A DNA stretch of 64,000 nucleotides from Streptomyces rishiriensis (GTDB lineage: Bacteria; Actinomycetota; Actinomycetes; Streptomycetales; Streptomycetaceae), in contig NZ_JAUSWV010000002.1 in assembly GCF_030815485.1 (NCBI RefSeq), forward strand, positions 2,108,001 to 2,172,000, given 5' to 3'. This document shows, piece by piece, positions 31,823 through 40,975 of this stretch (the first letter of the stretch is position 1; every line of letters begins with the position of its first letter). The notes beneath the pieces are model-generated. The model had not been told where the DNA came from, searched no databases, and saw only the letters and a program-made list of their open reading frames with translations. The position numbers were made by a program, and so were the translations under genes.

Positions 31823-32812
31823 TCAGTTGTGGCTGTGCAGGATGTCGTTCAAGCCGCCCCATACCGCGTTGTTCGGGCGGGCCTCGACCGCGCCGGTGAC
31901 CGAGTTGCGGCGGAAGAGGATGTTCGAGGCGCCGGAGAGCTCGCGGGCCTTCACGATCTGGCCGTCGGGCATGGTGACCCGGGTGCCCGCGGTGACGTAG
32001 AGGCCCGCCTCGACCACGCACTCGTCGCCGAGGGCGATGCCGACGCCCGCCTCGGCGCCGATCAGGCAGCGCTCGCCGATGGAGATGATCACGTTGCCAC
32101 CGCCGGACAGCGTGCCCATCGTGGAGGCGCCGCCGCCGATGTCCGAGCCGTCGCCGACGATGACGCCCGCGGAGATGCGGCCCTCGACCATCGACGTGCC
32201 GAGCGTGCCCGCGTTGAAGTTGACGAAGCCCTCGTGCATGACCGTGGTGCCCTCGGCGAGGTGGGCACCGAGACGCACGCGGTCGGCGTCGGCGATCCGG
32301 ACGCCCTTGGGAGCGACGTAGTCCGTCATGCGCGGGAACTTGTCGATGGACGTGACCTGGAGGTGCAGCCCCTCCGCGCGGGCGTTCAGACGGACCTTCT
32401 CGACGTCGTCCACGGCGACCGGGCCGAGCGAGGTCCAGGCGACGTTGGCGAGGTGGCCGAAAATGCCGTCCAGGCTCTGCCCGTGCGGCTTCACGAGCCG
32501 GTGGGAGAGCAGGTGCAGGCGCAGGTAGACGTCGTGCGCGTCGAGCGGCTTGTCGTCGAGCGAGGCGATGACCGTGCGGACCGCGACCACCTCGACGCCC
32601 CGGCGCGCGTCCGGACCGACCGCCTTCGCCGCGCCCTCGCCGAGCAGCTCCACGGCCTTCCCGGCGGACAGGCGCTCGGTGCCGGACGGGCCGGGCTCGG
32701 CGACGAGCGCGGGCGCGGGGAACCAGGTGTCGAGAACAGTGCCGTCGGCGGCGATCGTGGCGAGGCCGGCGGCCGCGGCGCCGGTGGTGCGGGGAACAGT
32801 CGTGTCGGTCAT
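31823..32812 (-). CDS. dapD: Tetrahydrodipicolinate N-succinyltransferase
   Basis: 329 aa, actinobacterial type. Transfers succinyl from succinyl-CoA to tetrahydrodipicolinate in the diaminopimelate/lysine pathway that feeds the cell wall. The N-terminal alpha/beta domain (about 1-165) is followed by a left-handed beta-helix of hexapeptide repeats (about 175-290, e.g. [34 protein letters not shown]) and the C-terminal [12 protein letters not shown] tail. A dapA-type gene 1 kb away is frameshifted. Monocistronic. Confidence 0.92.
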   Translation of the reverse strand: MTDTTVPRTTGAAAAGLATIAADGTVLDTWFPAPALVAEPGPSGTERLSAGKAVELLGEGAAKAVGPDARRGVEVVAVRTVIASLDDKPLDAHDVYLRLHLLSHRLVKPHGQSLDGIFGHLANVAWTSLGPVAVDDVEKVRLNARAEGLHLQVTSIDKFPRMTDYVAPKGVRIADADRVRLGAHLAEGTTVMHEGFVNFNAGTLGTSMVEGRISAGVIVGDGSDIGGGASTMGTLSGGGNVIISIGERCLIGAEAGVGIALGDECVVEAGLYVTAGTRVTMPDGQIVKARELSGASNILFRRNSVTGAVEARPNNAVWGGLNDILHSHN

Positions 32813-32958
32813 GAGGGCAACCTAACCGGCGGGGGCCCGCGGAGGCCAACCCGCACAGCGGTGTCTCAGGGGGCGGGCCCGACCCCCGCACGGACCTCGT
32901 GAGCTCCTCCTGGAAACCAACGGTGTCAGCATGACCGCCGACGACGGGAGGAGGGGCC

Positions 32959-33105
32959 ATGGCCCGCAGGACGAGCCTGGAGGATGCCGGCTGCGCCAAG
33001 GCCGAGCGGCTGCGGCTTCTCGTCGAGGCGGAGGTGCTCACGCGGGTGCCGTACCGGGACCCGGCGGACGCGGGGGCCCCGGGGAATCGGGGGCGGCGGG
33101 AATGA
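32959..33105 (+). CDS. Possible small protein (48 aa)
   Basis: ATG with a strong GGAGGAGG sequence 5 nt upstream, encoding 48 residues beginning MARRTSLEDAGCAKAERLRL. The first 36 residues look like a plausible helix-forming, charged protein; the end is Gly/Arg-rich. It overlaps the 3' end of the convergent TetR gene by 68 bp. The ribosome binding site is the main support. Confidence 0.35.
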   Translation: MARRTSLEDAGCAKAERLRLLVEAEVLTRVPYRDPADAGAPGNRGRRE

Positions 33106-33631
33106 GCCGGGTCAGCGCCTCGCGCGCGTACTCCTCGTCGTAGGGCGCGTCCGTCAGCAGCACCTGGAGACAGATCCCGTCCATCAGCGCGACCAGCGCG
33201 CGTGCGGTGAGAGGGTCGACGTGCGTGGCGAGCAGGGTGGCGAGGTCCTCGGCCCACTCGGCGGCGACGGGACGCAGGGCGGGCCGTCGCAGCGCGGCCA
33301 GATACAGCTCGTACTCCAGCTCGACGCCGGAACGCTCGCCGGCCAGCCATTCGCCGAGCAGTCCCGCCAGTTCGGCGGGCAGGTCGAGGCGGGGGTCCGT
33401 CAGCCCGCCGTGCGACGCGACCGCCTTGGCGAAGCCCTCGTTGGCCTGGCGCAGGGCGGCGATCATCAGTTCGTCGAGGGTGGCGAAGTGGTAGGTGGTG
33501 GAGCCGAGGGGCACGTCCGCCTCGGCGGCGACCGAGCGGTGGCTCAGCCCGGCCAGCCCCTTCTCCCCGACGACCCGGATCGCCGCGTCGATGATCCGCT
33601 GCCGCCGCTCGGGGTCGTGGCGCCGGGGCAT
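33038..33631 (-). CDS. TetR-family regulator of the adjacent SMR exporter
   Basis: 197 aa from the ATG that overlaps the stop of the SMR gene (TGATG). N-terminal helix-turn-helix about 10-58 (RSVAAEADVPLGSTTYHFAT), TetR_C-type ligand domain with a Pro/Gly-rich tail. It is the second gene of the SMR-tetR operon; autoregulatory control through the repeat array in front of the SMR gene is likely. Confidence 0.88.
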   Translation of the reverse strand: MPRRHDPERRQRIIDAAIRVVGEKGLAGLSHRSVAAEADVPLGSTTYHFATLDELMIAALRQANEGFAKAVASHGGLTDPRLDLPAELAGLLGEWLAGERSGVELEYELYLAALRRPALRPVAAEWAEDLATLLATHVDPLTARALVALMDGICLQVLLTDAPYDEEYAREALTRLIPAAPDSPGPPRPPGPGTAPA

Positions 33632-33951
33632 CAGTGCGCGCCTCCCAGGTTCAGCACGACCACTCCCCCGACGATCAGCAGGATGCCGACGGTCTTGGCG
33701 GGTGTCAGGGACTCGCCGAACAGGGCCAGTCCTATGAGGGCGATGGCCGCGGTGCCGACCCCGGCCCAGATCGCGTACGCCGTACCGATGCCGACGGTCT
33801 TGAGGGTCTGGGCGAGGAGGAGGAAGGAGATGACATAGCCGGAGGCCGTCAGCAGCGAGGGCCAGAGCCTGCTGAAGCCGTCGCTGTACTTCATGGCGGT
33901 CGTCGCGGCCACCTCGGCGGCGATGGCGCCGGCGAGCGTCAGGTATCCCAT
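33631..33951 (-). CDS. Small multidrug resistance (SMR) transporter, EmrE/SugE type
   Basis: 106 aa from the ATG at 33951 (MGYLTLAGAIAAEVAAT). The longer frame adds a basic stretch across the operator region and is rejected. Four transmembrane helices and the essential membrane glutamate in AIAAEVAAT (Glu13). Conserved KTVGIGTAYAIWAGVGT in helix 3 marks the EmrE-like branch. Acts as a proton-coupled antiporter dimer for cationic compounds. Possibly leaderless, since no ribosome binding site precedes the ATG. Confidence 0.88.
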   Translation of the reverse strand: MGYLTLAGAIAAEVAATTAMKYSDGFSRLWPSLLTASGYVISFLLLAQTLKTVGIGTAYAIWAGVGTAAIALIGLALFGESLTPAKTVGILLIVGGVVVLNLGGAH

Positions 33952-33988
33952 GCGTACAAGCGTACACATCGATGCGTACAGGTGTACA
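33952..33988 (-). promoter_or_regulatory. GCGTACA repeat array abutting the SMR start codon
   Basis: GCGTACA occurs at 33952-33958, 33960-33966 and 33974-33980, with GTGTACA at 33982-33988. The pairs are spaced 8 bp internally and 22 bp (two helical turns) between pairs, ending at the start codon. A likely TetR operator; the rest of the 269-bp gap to the next gene holds a possible LacI-type box. Confidence 0.55.
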
Positions 33989-34090
33989 TAACGACGTCGA
34001 CCACGACCCTCCCCGTCCCCAGCGGACCCAAGTCGGCCCAAGTCGCCACGAAGCCGGAAGCGTCGCCCGCCGTGGATGTGCCGTGGAGTC

Positions 34091-34112
34091 GAAAGCGTTA
34101 TGGAAAGCGCTC
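34091..34112 (+). promoter_or_regulatory. GAAAGCG repeat/AGCGCT box upstream of the AbfB protein
   Basis: GAAAGCG at 34091-34097 and 34103-34109, the second extending into the AGCGCT palindrome (34106-34111). LacI-family sugar repressors in Streptomyces use sites of this kind. Weak evidence. Confidence 0.3.
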
Positions 34113-34220
34113 ACCCAAACGGCTGAACGTGAGCCACCCGTTCCACTACTGTTTCACCGTTCACACACCGGGTCATCGCAGCCGCGGCCGCCGTCAGGGA
34201 CGCCGCTGGAGGAACAGCGC

Positions 34221-35042
34221 ATGCCAGACAACAAGTCCCGGCATTCTCAGGAGCAACCCTGGGAGAACGGCTGGGCCCCGGACACCTCCCGGGCACCCGG
34301 AACACGGCGCCTCTGGCTGGCCGGCGGTCTCGCCGTGGCCACCATCGTGGCGTGCGTGACCGCGATCGCCCTGAACGACAAGCCCGTTGACGACTCGTCG
34401 GAAGCTCCCCAGGGGCAGGCGCTGTCGGACGAGGAGACGGAGGGCGGCCTGATCTCCTTCGCCACGCCCTCCGCGAGCGGGTCCACCACGCCGGCGGGGA
34501 AGAAGAGCGCGTCCCCCTCCGCCTCGCCGAAGACCTCCTCCTCCCCCGGGCCGCAGGGCAGTTCGGCACCGCACGCCCCGGCCACGGCCTCCGCGTCACC
34601 GACGAAGAAGCCGTCCTCCCCCGAGCCCGCCACCATCCAGCGCTCGGTCCGCTCGGTCAACTACCCCGACCGCTACTGGCACGTGAGCGGCGGCCTGGTG
34701 AGACTCGACCCGGTCGGCGGCCCGGAGTCCCGTGCGGACTCCACCTTCACCGTGGTGAAGGGCCTGGCCGACAGCTCCTGCTCCACCTTCGTCACGGCGG
34801 ACGGGAAGTACCTGCGCCACCGCGACTTCGTCCTGCGCGCCGAGCGCAACGACGGCTCGACCCTGTTCAAGCAGGACGCCACCTTCTGTGCGGTCTCCTC
34901 CTCCGGCGCGGTCATGCTGGAGTCGGTGAACTACCCCGGCCGCTTCCTGCGCCACAAGAACTTCGCCCTGCGTCTGGACGCGTACGGCTACGGCTCCGAC
35001 TACCGGGACTTCTCGTTCAACCTGGTGGACGGACTCGCCTGA
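34221..35042 (+). CDS. Membrane-anchored protein with AbfB (arabinose-binding-type) beta-trefoil domain
   Basis: 273 aa from the ATG at 34221 with GGAGGAA 8 nt upstream. A cytoplasmic N-terminus of about 30 residues is followed by one transmembrane helix (about 31-50), an extracellular Ser/Thr/Pro-rich linker (about 75-138), then an AbfB/CBM42-like domain (about 140-272) with the recurring SVNYPDRYWHVSGG, DGKYLRHRDFVLR and SVNYPGRFLRHKNFALR motifs of the three trefoil lobes. No catalytic domain is present. Likely a cell-surface lectin-like protein binding arabinofuranose-type sugars; the ligand is unproved. Confidence 0.82.
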   Translation: MPDNKSRHSQEQPWENGWAPDTSRAPGTRRLWLAGGLAVATIVACVTAIALNDKPVDDSSEAPQGQALSDEETEGGLISFATPSASGSTTPAGKKSASPSASPKTSSSPGPQGSSAPHAPATASASPTKKPSSPEPATIQRSVRSVNYPDRYWHVSGGLVRLDPVGGPESRADSTFTVVKGLADSSCSTFVTADGKYLRHRDFVLRAERNDGSTLFKQDATFCAVSSSGAVMLESVNYPGRFLRHKNFALRLDAYGYGSDYRDFSFNLVDGLA

Positions 35043-35060
35043 GCACGCACGAAAAGCGGA

Positions 35061-35101
35061 TACGAAAGCGGCGGCACCCGGTGGGTGCCGCCGCTTTCGT
35101 A
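35061..35101. terminator. 19-bp bidirectional hairpin terminator
   Basis: TACGAAAGCGGCGGCACCC (35061-35079) is perfectly complementary to 35083-35101, 3-nt loop, between the convergent AbfB gene and the end of the suf operon. Among the strongest hairpins in the window. Confidence 0.85.
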
Positions 35102-35126
35102 CGCGTTCGGTGCGCGGGGGAGGATC

Positions 35127-35459
35127 TCAGACGTTGAACCCGAGCGCGCGCAGCTGCTCGCGGCCGTCGTCCGTGATCTTGTCCGGGCCCCACGGCGGCA
35201 TCCAGACCCAGTTGATCCGCAGCTCGTTGACCAGGCCGTCCGTGGCGGACTTCGCCTGGTCCTCGATCACGTCCGTCAGCGGACAGGCCGCCGAGGTCAG
35301 GGTCATGTCGATCGTCGCGATGTTCGCGTCGTCGATGTGGATGCCGTAGATCAGCCCGAGGTTGACGACGTCGATGCCCAGTTCGGGGTCGACGACGTCG
35401 TACAGCGCCTCGCGGACTTCCTCCTCGGAGGCCGGCTTCATCTCAACGGTCTCGGTCAT
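35127..35459 (-). CDS. sufT: SufT-type metal-sulfur cluster assembly factor (MIP18/DUF59)
   Basis: 110 aa from the ATG overlapping the sufU stop; AAGGAAG lies upstream. The DUF59 fold has the conserved DPELGIDVVNLGLIYG (about 24-39) and the TSAACPLTD cysteine motif (Cys near 59). SufT proteins assist Fe-S cluster maturation or transfer. It is the last gene of the suf operon, followed by a 19-bp hairpin terminator. Confidence 0.88.
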   Translation of the reverse strand: MTETVEMKPASEEEVREALYDVVDPELGIDVVNLGLIYGIHIDDANIATIDMTLTSAACPLTDVIEDQAKSATDGLVNELRINWVWMPPWGPDKITDDGREQLRALGFNV

Positions 35460-35923
35460 GCCGTCTTCCTTTCGGCGTCGGCTCCGCCCAGGGCCTGGGC
35501 CGTCGCGTCCTTCCACGCCATCCAACTGAGGAGGGCGCACTTGACCCGGGCCGGGTACTTGGAGACGCCGGCGAACGCGATCGCGTCCTCCAGCACCTCC
35601 TCCATCGCGTCGTCGGGCTCGAGCCGGCCCTTGGACTGCATCAGCTCCAGGAAGGCCTCCTGGATCTTCTGCGCCTCGGCCAGGTCCTTGCCGACCAGGA
35701 GGTCGTTCAGGACGGACGCGCTCGCCTGGCTGATGGAGCAGCCCTGGCCCTCGTAGCTGACGTCCTCGATCTTCGTGCCGTCGTACTTCACACGAAGGGT
35801 GATCTCGTCACCGCAGGTCGGGTTCACATGGTGCACCTCGGCGTCGCCGTCGCGCAGACCACGCCCGTGCGGGTGCTTGTAGTGATCCAGGATGACTTCC
35901 TGGTACATGGAGTCCAGCTTCAC
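35456..35923 (-). CDS. sufU: SufU, zinc-dependent sulfur-transfer protein
   Basis: 155 aa. IscU-like fold with Cys37, Asp39, Cys62 and Cys129, the SufU zinc ligands, and the Gram-positive SufU insertion (about 95-115). It accepts persulfide from SufS and delivers it to SufBCD. Separated from sufS by 18 bp and overlapping sufT by 4 bp. Confidence 0.92.
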   Translation of the reverse strand: MKLDSMYQEVILDHYKHPHGRGLRDGDAEVHHVNPTCGDEITLRVKYDGTKIEDVSYEGQGCSISQASASVLNDLLVGKDLAEAQKIQEAFLELMQSKGRLEPDDAMEEVLEDAIAFAGVSKYPARVKCALLSWMAWKDATAQALGGADAERKTA

Positions 35924-35941
35924 GGTCTCAGCTCACGCCCC

Positions 35942-37198
35942 TCAGCCGAAGAAGTTCCGTACGTGCTCCAGGCCGTCGATCAGAGCATCGATCTCGGCCG
36001 GGGTGGAGTACAGATAGAACGACGCTCGTGTGGTCGCCGGAATTCCGTAGCGCAGGCAGACGGGCCGGGCGCAGTGATGGCCCACCCGGACCGCGATGCC
36101 CTGCTCGTCCAGCACCTGGCCCACGTCGTGCGGGTGGATGTCGCCGAGCGTGAAGGAGATCGCCGCGCCCCGGTCCTCGGCCGTCGCCGGGCCGATGATC
36201 CGCAGGTCGGGGACCTCGCTCAGACGCCGCACCGCGTACTCGGTGATCGCGTGCTCATGGGCGAGGATCTTGTCCATGCCGATCGCGGACAGGTAGTCGA
36301 TGGCCGCGCCCAGTCCGACCGCCTGCGCGATCGGCGGGGTGCCCGCCTCGAACTTGTGGGGCGCCGGGGCGTACGTCGACGAGTGCATCGACACCGTCTC
36401 GATCATCTCGCCGCCGCCGAGGAACGGCGGCAGGTCCTCGAGCAGCTCCTGGCGGCCCCAGAGGACGCCGATGCCGGTCGGGCCGCACATCTTGTGGCCG
36501 GTGAAGGCCACGAAGTCGGCCTGCAGTGCCTGCACGTCCATCGGCATGTGCGGCGCGGCCTGCGAGGCGTCGATCAGGACGAGGGCCCCGACCTCCTGCG
36601 CACGGCGCACTATCGCCTCGACCGGGTTCACGGTGCCGAGGATGTTCGACACCAGCACGAAGGAGACGATCTTCGTCTTCTCCGTGATGATCTCCTCGAT
36701 GTTGGAGAGGTCGAGCCGGCCGTCGTCGGTCAGGCCGAACCACTTCAGCTTCGCGCCGGTGCGCTGCGACAGCAGCTGCCACGGCACGATGTTGGAGTGG
36801 TGCTCCATCTCCGTGATGACGATCTCGGTCTCGGAGTCCACCCGGTAGGGCTCGTCGGCCCAGCCGAGCATGTTGGCCACGAGGTTGAGCGACTCGGAGG
36901 CGTTCTTGGTGAAGATCACCTCGTCGCGGCTCGGCGCGTTGATGAACGCGGCGACCTTGTCGCGCGCGCCCTCGTACAGCGCCGTGGCCTCCTCGGCGAG
37001 CACATGCACACCGCGGTGGACGTTGGCGTTGTAGCGCTCGTAGTACTCACTGAGGGCGTCCAGCACCTGGCGCGGCTTCTGTGAGGTCGCCGCGTTGTCC
37101 AGGTACACGAGCTTCCGGCCGTCGTGGACCTGTCGGTCCAGGATCGGGAAGTCCTTGCGGATCGCCTCGGTGTCGAGGAGGCCCGGCAGCTGCGTCAC
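35942..37198 (-). CDS. sufS: Cysteine desulfurase SufS
   Basis: 418 aa type II PLP-dependent desulfurase. The PLP lysine is Lys236 in TGHKMCGP, and the persulfide-forming cysteine is Cys376 in RVGHHCARP. NAATSQKP near the N-terminus and MEHHSNIVPW are typical. It mobilises sulfur from cysteine for Fe-S cluster building by SufBCD with SufU as partner. Its start overlaps the sufC stop by 4 bp. Confidence 0.95.
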   Translation of the reverse strand: MTQLPGLLDTEAIRKDFPILDRQVHDGRKLVYLDNAATSQKPRQVLDALSEYYERYNANVHRGVHVLAEEATALYEGARDKVAAFINAPSRDEVIFTKNASESLNLVANMLGWADEPYRVDSETEIVITEMEHHSNIVPWQLLSQRTGAKLKWFGLTDDGRLDLSNIEEIITEKTKIVSFVLVSNILGTVNPVEAIVRRAQEVGALVLIDASQAAPHMPMDVQALQADFVAFTGHKMCGPTGIGVLWGRQELLEDLPPFLGGGEMIETVSMHSSTYAPAPHKFEAGTPPIAQAVGLGAAIDYLSAIGMDKILAHEHAITEYAVRRLSEVPDLRIIGPATAEDRGAAISFTLGDIHPHDVGQVLDEQGIAVRVGHHCARPVCLRYGIPATTRASFYLYSTPAEIDALIDGLEHVRNFFG

Positions 37199-37980
37199 GC
37201 GGATACGCCACCCTTCGTGTCGACGTCGTCGTGCTTCGCGTATGCCTCGTAGCCCTCGTTCTCCAGCTTGTCGGCGAGCTCGGCGCCGCCGGACTCGACG
37301 ATGCGGCCGGCCGAGAAGACGTGGACGAAGTCGGGCTTGATGTAGCGCAGGATGCGCGTGTAGTGCGTGATCAGCAGGGTGCCGACCTCGCCGGTCTCGC
37401 GGACGCGGTTGACGCCTTCGGAGACGATGCGAAGGGCGTCGACGTCCAGACCGGAGTCCGTCTCGTCGAGGATCGCGACCTTCGGCCGGAGCAGCTCCAG
37501 CTGGAGGATCTCGTGGCGCTTCTTCTCACCGCCGGAGAAGCCCTCGTTGACGTTGCGCTCGGCGAAGGAGGTGTCCATGTGGAGACGCTCCATGGTCTCC
37601 TTGACCTCCTTCACCCAGGTACGCAGCTTGGGGGCCTCGCCACGGATCGCGGTGGCGGAGGTGCGCAGGAAGTTCGACACGGAGACGCCGGGGATCTCGA
37701 CCGGGTACTGCATCGCCAGGAACAGGCCCGCGCGGGCGCGCTCGTCGACGGACATCTCCAGGACGTCCTCGCCGTCGAGGGTGACGGTGCCGCCGGTGAT
37801 CGTGTACTTCGGGTGGCCCGCGAGCGAGTAGGCGAGCGTCGACTTGCCGGAGCCGTTCGGGCCCATGATGGCGTGCGTCTCGCCCTGCTTCACGGTGAGG
37901 TCGACGCCCTTGAGGATCTCCTTCGTGGCGTTGTCGGCCTCGACGGTGACGTGCAGGTCTCGGATTTCAAGCGTTGCCAT
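37195..37980 (-). CDS. sufC: SufC ATPase of the Fe-S assembly complex
   Basis: 261 aa ABC-type ATPase. Walker A GPNGSGKS (about 40-47), signature FSGGEKKR, Walker B with VAILDETDSGLD. Powers the SufBCD scaffold in the cytoplasm. Eight bp downstream of the Rieske ferredoxin gene and overlapping sufS by 4 bp. Confidence 0.95.
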   Translation of the reverse strand: MATLEIRDLHVTVEADNATKEILKGVDLTVKQGETHAIMGPNGSGKSTLAYSLAGHPKYTITGGTVTLDGEDVLEMSVDERARAGLFLAMQYPVEIPGVSVSNFLRTSATAIRGEAPKLRTWVKEVKETMERLHMDTSFAERNVNEGFSGGEKKRHEILQLELLRPKVAILDETDSGLDVDALRIVSEGVNRVRETGEVGTLLITHYTRILRYIKPDFVHVFSAGRIVESGGAELADKLENEGYEAYAKHDDVDTKGGVSA

Positions 37981-37987
37981 GGGTGCC

Positions 37988-38308
37988 TCAGGACTCCTGG
38001 GTGAGGGAGACGAGCACGTCGTCCCCTTCGATCTTTACGGGATATACGGGGACGGGGCGCGTCGCGGGAAGGCCGGACGGCTTGCCGGTACGGAGGTCGA
38101 AGCTGGAGCCGTGCAGCCAGCACTCGATCTGGCAGTCCTCCACCTCGCCCTCGGAGAGCGAGACGTTCGCGTGGGAGCAGATGTCGTGGATGGCGAACAC
38201 CTCCCCCTCGGTCTGTACGACCGAGACCGGCGTGCCGTCGAGTTCGACCCGTTTCGGGGTGTCCTCCTCCAGCTCGCTCAGCCCGCAGGCGCGTACGAAG
38301 GCCGCCAT
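37988..38308 (-). CDS. Rieske-type [2Fe-2S] ferredoxin in the suf operon
   Basis: 106 aa from the ATG overlapping the sufD stop (TGATG). The Rieske cluster ligands are Cys44-x-His46 and Cys63-x2-His66 (CSHANV, CWLHG). It resembles the small ferredoxin subunit of non-heme iron oxygenases, a standard member of actinobacterial suf operons. It may supply electrons for cluster assembly; the partner is unknown. Confidence 0.9.
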   Translation of the reverse strand: MAAFVRACGLSELEEDTPKRVELDGTPVSVVQTEGEVFAIHDICSHANVSLSEGEVEDCQIECWLHGSSFDLRTGKPSGLPATRPVPVYPVKIEGDDVLVSLTQES

Positions 38309-39492
38309 CAGACCGTGGCCTCGAGCTCGGTCTCGATCTTGGCGAGCAGGCGCTCCTCGATGTCGTGGACACCGATCTGCTGGACCAGCTCGGCGAAGAA
38401 GCCGCGGACCACCAGGCGACGGGCCTCGTCGGCCGGGATGCCGCGGGCCATCAGGTAGAAGAGCTGCTCGTCGTCGAACCGGCCGGTGGCGGAGGCGTGC
38501 CCGGCGCCGACGATCTCGCCGGTCTCGATCTCCAGGTTGGGCACCGAGTCGACCCGCGCGCCGTCCGTGAGGACCAGGTTGCGGTTCATCTCGTAGGTGT
38601 CCGTGCCCTCGGCCTTGGCCTCGATGAGCACGTCGCCGATCCACACGGCGTGCGCGGCCTCGCCCTGGAGGGCGCCCTTGTAGACGACGTTGGACTTGCA
38701 GTGCGGGACGTTGTGGTCGACCAGGAGGCGGTGCTCCTGGTGCTGACCGGCGTCCGTGAAGTACAGACCGAACAGCTCGGCCTCGGCGCCCGGGCCGGCG
38801 TACGTCACGCGCGGGTGGAGGCGGACGAGGTCGCCGCCGAAGGTCACCACGACCGACTTGAAGCTCGCGTCGCGCCCGACGAGGGCGTTGTGCTGGGCCA
38901 CGTGCACGGCCTTGGCGTCCCAGTCCTGGACGGAGACGACGGTCAGCTTCGCGCCGTCCCCGAGGACGTAGTCGACGTTGGCGGCGATCACCGCGTCACC
39001 GGTGTGGTCGATGACGACGACGGCCTCGGCGAAGGCTCCCAGCTCGATGACCTGGTGGCCGTAGGAGACCCCGCCCTCGCCGTGCACCGCGATGCGGATC
39101 GGCTCGGTGAGCACCGTCTCCTTGGGGACGGTGACCACGCCGGCCTTCTCGAACGCGGAGTACGCCTGGGCGGCGACCCGGTCCACCGGGGTGCCCGCCC
39201 TGCCGAGACGCGGGTCGTCGCGGTCCACGAGTTCGACGGTGACGCCCTCGGGCGCCTCGACGGCGACCGTCACGCCGTCGCCGGTCGCGACGGCGGTGCC
39301 GTCGTGCAGCCCGCGCAGCCGCTCCAGCGGCGTGAACCGCCACTCCTCCTCGCGACCGTGCGGGACGGGGAAGTCCGCCACGTCGAAGGACGGGGGCGCG
39401 CTCATGCGCGTGGCGACGGTCGACTCGGCGGCCACCGCGATCTGGCCGGCGGTGGTGGACCCCACCGGGATGTTCTGCTGAGCCTCAGCCAT
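38308..39492 (-). CDS. sufD: SufD scaffold subunit
   Basis: 394 aa right-handed beta-helix protein of the SufBCD complex. The conserved C-terminal part has HKVD-like YKGALQGEAAHAVWIGDVL and SVPNLEIETGEIVGAGHASA, where the invariant histidine lies. Pairs with SufB on the SufC dimer. 59 bp after the sufB stop; the ribosome binding site is not strong (AGAGAG). Confidence 0.93.
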   Translation of the reverse strand: MAEAQQNIPVGSTTAGQIAVAAESTVATRMSAPPSFDVADFPVPHGREEEWRFTPLERLRGLHDGTAVATGDGVTVAVEAPEGVTVELVDRDDPRLGRAGTPVDRVAAQAYSAFEKAGVVTVPKETVLTEPIRIAVHGEGGVSYGHQVIELGAFAEAVVVIDHTGDAVIAANVDYVLGDGAKLTVVSVQDWDAKAVHVAQHNALVGRDASFKSVVVTFGGDLVRLHPRVTYAGPGAEAELFGLYFTDAGQHQEHRLLVDHNVPHCKSNVVYKGALQGEAAHAVWIGDVLIEAKAEGTDTYEMNRNLVLTDGARVDSVPNLEIETGEIVGAGHASATGRFDDEQLFYLMARGIPADEARRLVVRGFFAELVQQIGVHDIEERLLAKIETELEATV

Positions 39493-39550
39493 GGCTGTCG
39501 GTCTGCTCTCTTCCTACGTCAGAAATCTGGCGACTGCTTCGGGGCGGGGT

Positions 39551-40975
39551 CTAGCCGACCGCGCCTTCCATCTGCAGCTCGATCAGCCGGTTGAGTTCGA
39601 GGGCGTACTCCATCGGGAGCTCCTTGGCGATCGGCTCGACGAAGCCGCGCACGATCATCGCCATCGCCTCGAACTCGCTCAGACCGCGACTCATCAGGTA
39701 GAAGAGCTGGTCGTCGGAGACCTTGGAGACGGTCGCCTCGTGGCCCATGGAGACGTCGTCCTCGCGGACGTCCACGTAGGGGTACGTGTCGGAGCGGGAG
39801 ATCGTGTCGACGAGCAGCGCGTCGCACAGCACGTTGGACTTGGAGCCGTGGGCGCCCTCGCCGATCTCGACGAGACCGCGGTAGGACGTCCGGCCGCCGC
39901 CGCGCGCCACCGACTTCGACACGATGTTGGACGACGTGTTCGGCGCCATGTGGACCATCTTGGAGCCGGCGTCCTGGTGCTGGCCCTCGCCCGCGAAGGC
40001 GATGGAGAGCGTCTCGCCCTTGGCGTGCTCGCCCATCAGGTAGACGGCCGGGTACTTCATCGTCACCTTGGAGCCGATGTTGCCGTCGATCCACTCCATG
40101 GTCGCGCCCTCGTACGCCACGGCGCGCTTGGTGACCAGGTTGTAGACGTTGTTCGACCAGTTCTGGATGGTCGTGTAACGGCAGCGGGCGTTCTTCTTGA
40201 CGATGATCTCGACCACGGCGCTGTGCAGCGAGTCCGACTTGTAGATCGGGGCCGTACAACCCTCGACGTAGTGCACGTAGGCGCCCTCGTCGACGATGAT
40301 CAGGGTGCGCTCGAACTGGCCCATGTTCTCCGTGTTGATACGGAAGTAGGCCTGGAGCGGGATCTCCACGTGCACGCCCTTGGGCACGTAGATGAAGGAG
40401 CCGCCGGACCACACCGCGGTGTTCAGCGACGCGAACTTGTTGTCGCCGACCGGGATGACGGTGCCGAAGTACTCCTTGAAGAGCTCCGGGTGCTCCTTCA
40501 GCGCGGTGTCGGTGTCGAGGAAGATGACGCCCTGCTCCTCCAGGTCCTCGCGGATCTGGTGGTAGACGACCTCGGACTCGTACTGGGCCGCGACACCGGC
40601 GACGAGGCGCTGCTTCTCCGCCTCCGGGATGCCGAGCCTGTCGTACGTGTTCTTGATGTCCTCGGGCAGGTCCTCCCAGGACTCCGCCTGCTTCTCCGTG
40701 GAGCGCACGAAGTACTTGATGTTGTCGAAGTCGATGCCGGAGAGGTCCGAGCCCCAGTTGGGCATGGGCTTCTTGCCGAAGAGCCTGAGGCCCTTGAGAC
40801 GCAGCTTCGTCATCCACTCCGGCTCGGACTTCTTCGCGGAGATGTCCTTGACGACATCCTCGTTGATGCCGCGCTTGGCAGAGGCACCGGCCGCGTCCGA
40901 GTCGGCCCAGCCATATTCGTAGTTGCCCAGACCCTCGAGCTCGGGGTGGGCAGTCTCCTCGATGGGGAGCGTCAT
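39551..40975 (-). CDS. sufB: SufB scaffold subunit
   Basis: 474 aa from the ATG that overlaps the sufR stop (ATGA); the longer frame is a sufR shadow. The N-terminal region has NYEYGWAD and the core beta-helix has [34 protein letters not shown] (with the conserved Cys that receives sulfur) and [10 protein letters not shown]. SufB is the main scaffold on which clusters are assembled. Second gene of the suf operon. Confidence 0.95.
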   Translation of the reverse strand: MTLPIEETAHPELEGLGNYEYGWADSDAAGASAKRGINEDVVKDISAKKSEPEWMTKLRLKGLRLFGKKPMPNWGSDLSGIDFDNIKYFVRSTEKQAESWEDLPEDIKNTYDRLGIPEAEKQRLVAGVAAQYESEVVYHQIREDLEEQGVIFLDTDTALKEHPELFKEYFGTVIPVGDNKFASLNTAVWSGGSFIYVPKGVHVEIPLQAYFRINTENMGQFERTLIIVDEGAYVHYVEGCTAPIYKSDSLHSAVVEIIVKKNARCRYTTIQNWSNNVYNLVTKRAVAYEGATMEWIDGNIGSKVTMKYPAVYLMGEHAKGETLSIAFAGEGQHQDAGSKMVHMAPNTSSNIVSKSVARGGGRTSYRGLVEIGEGAHGSKSNVLCDALLVDTISRSDTYPYVDVREDDVSMGHEATVSKVSDDQLFYLMSRGLSEFEAMAMIVRGFVEPIAKELPMEYALELNRLIELQMEGAVG

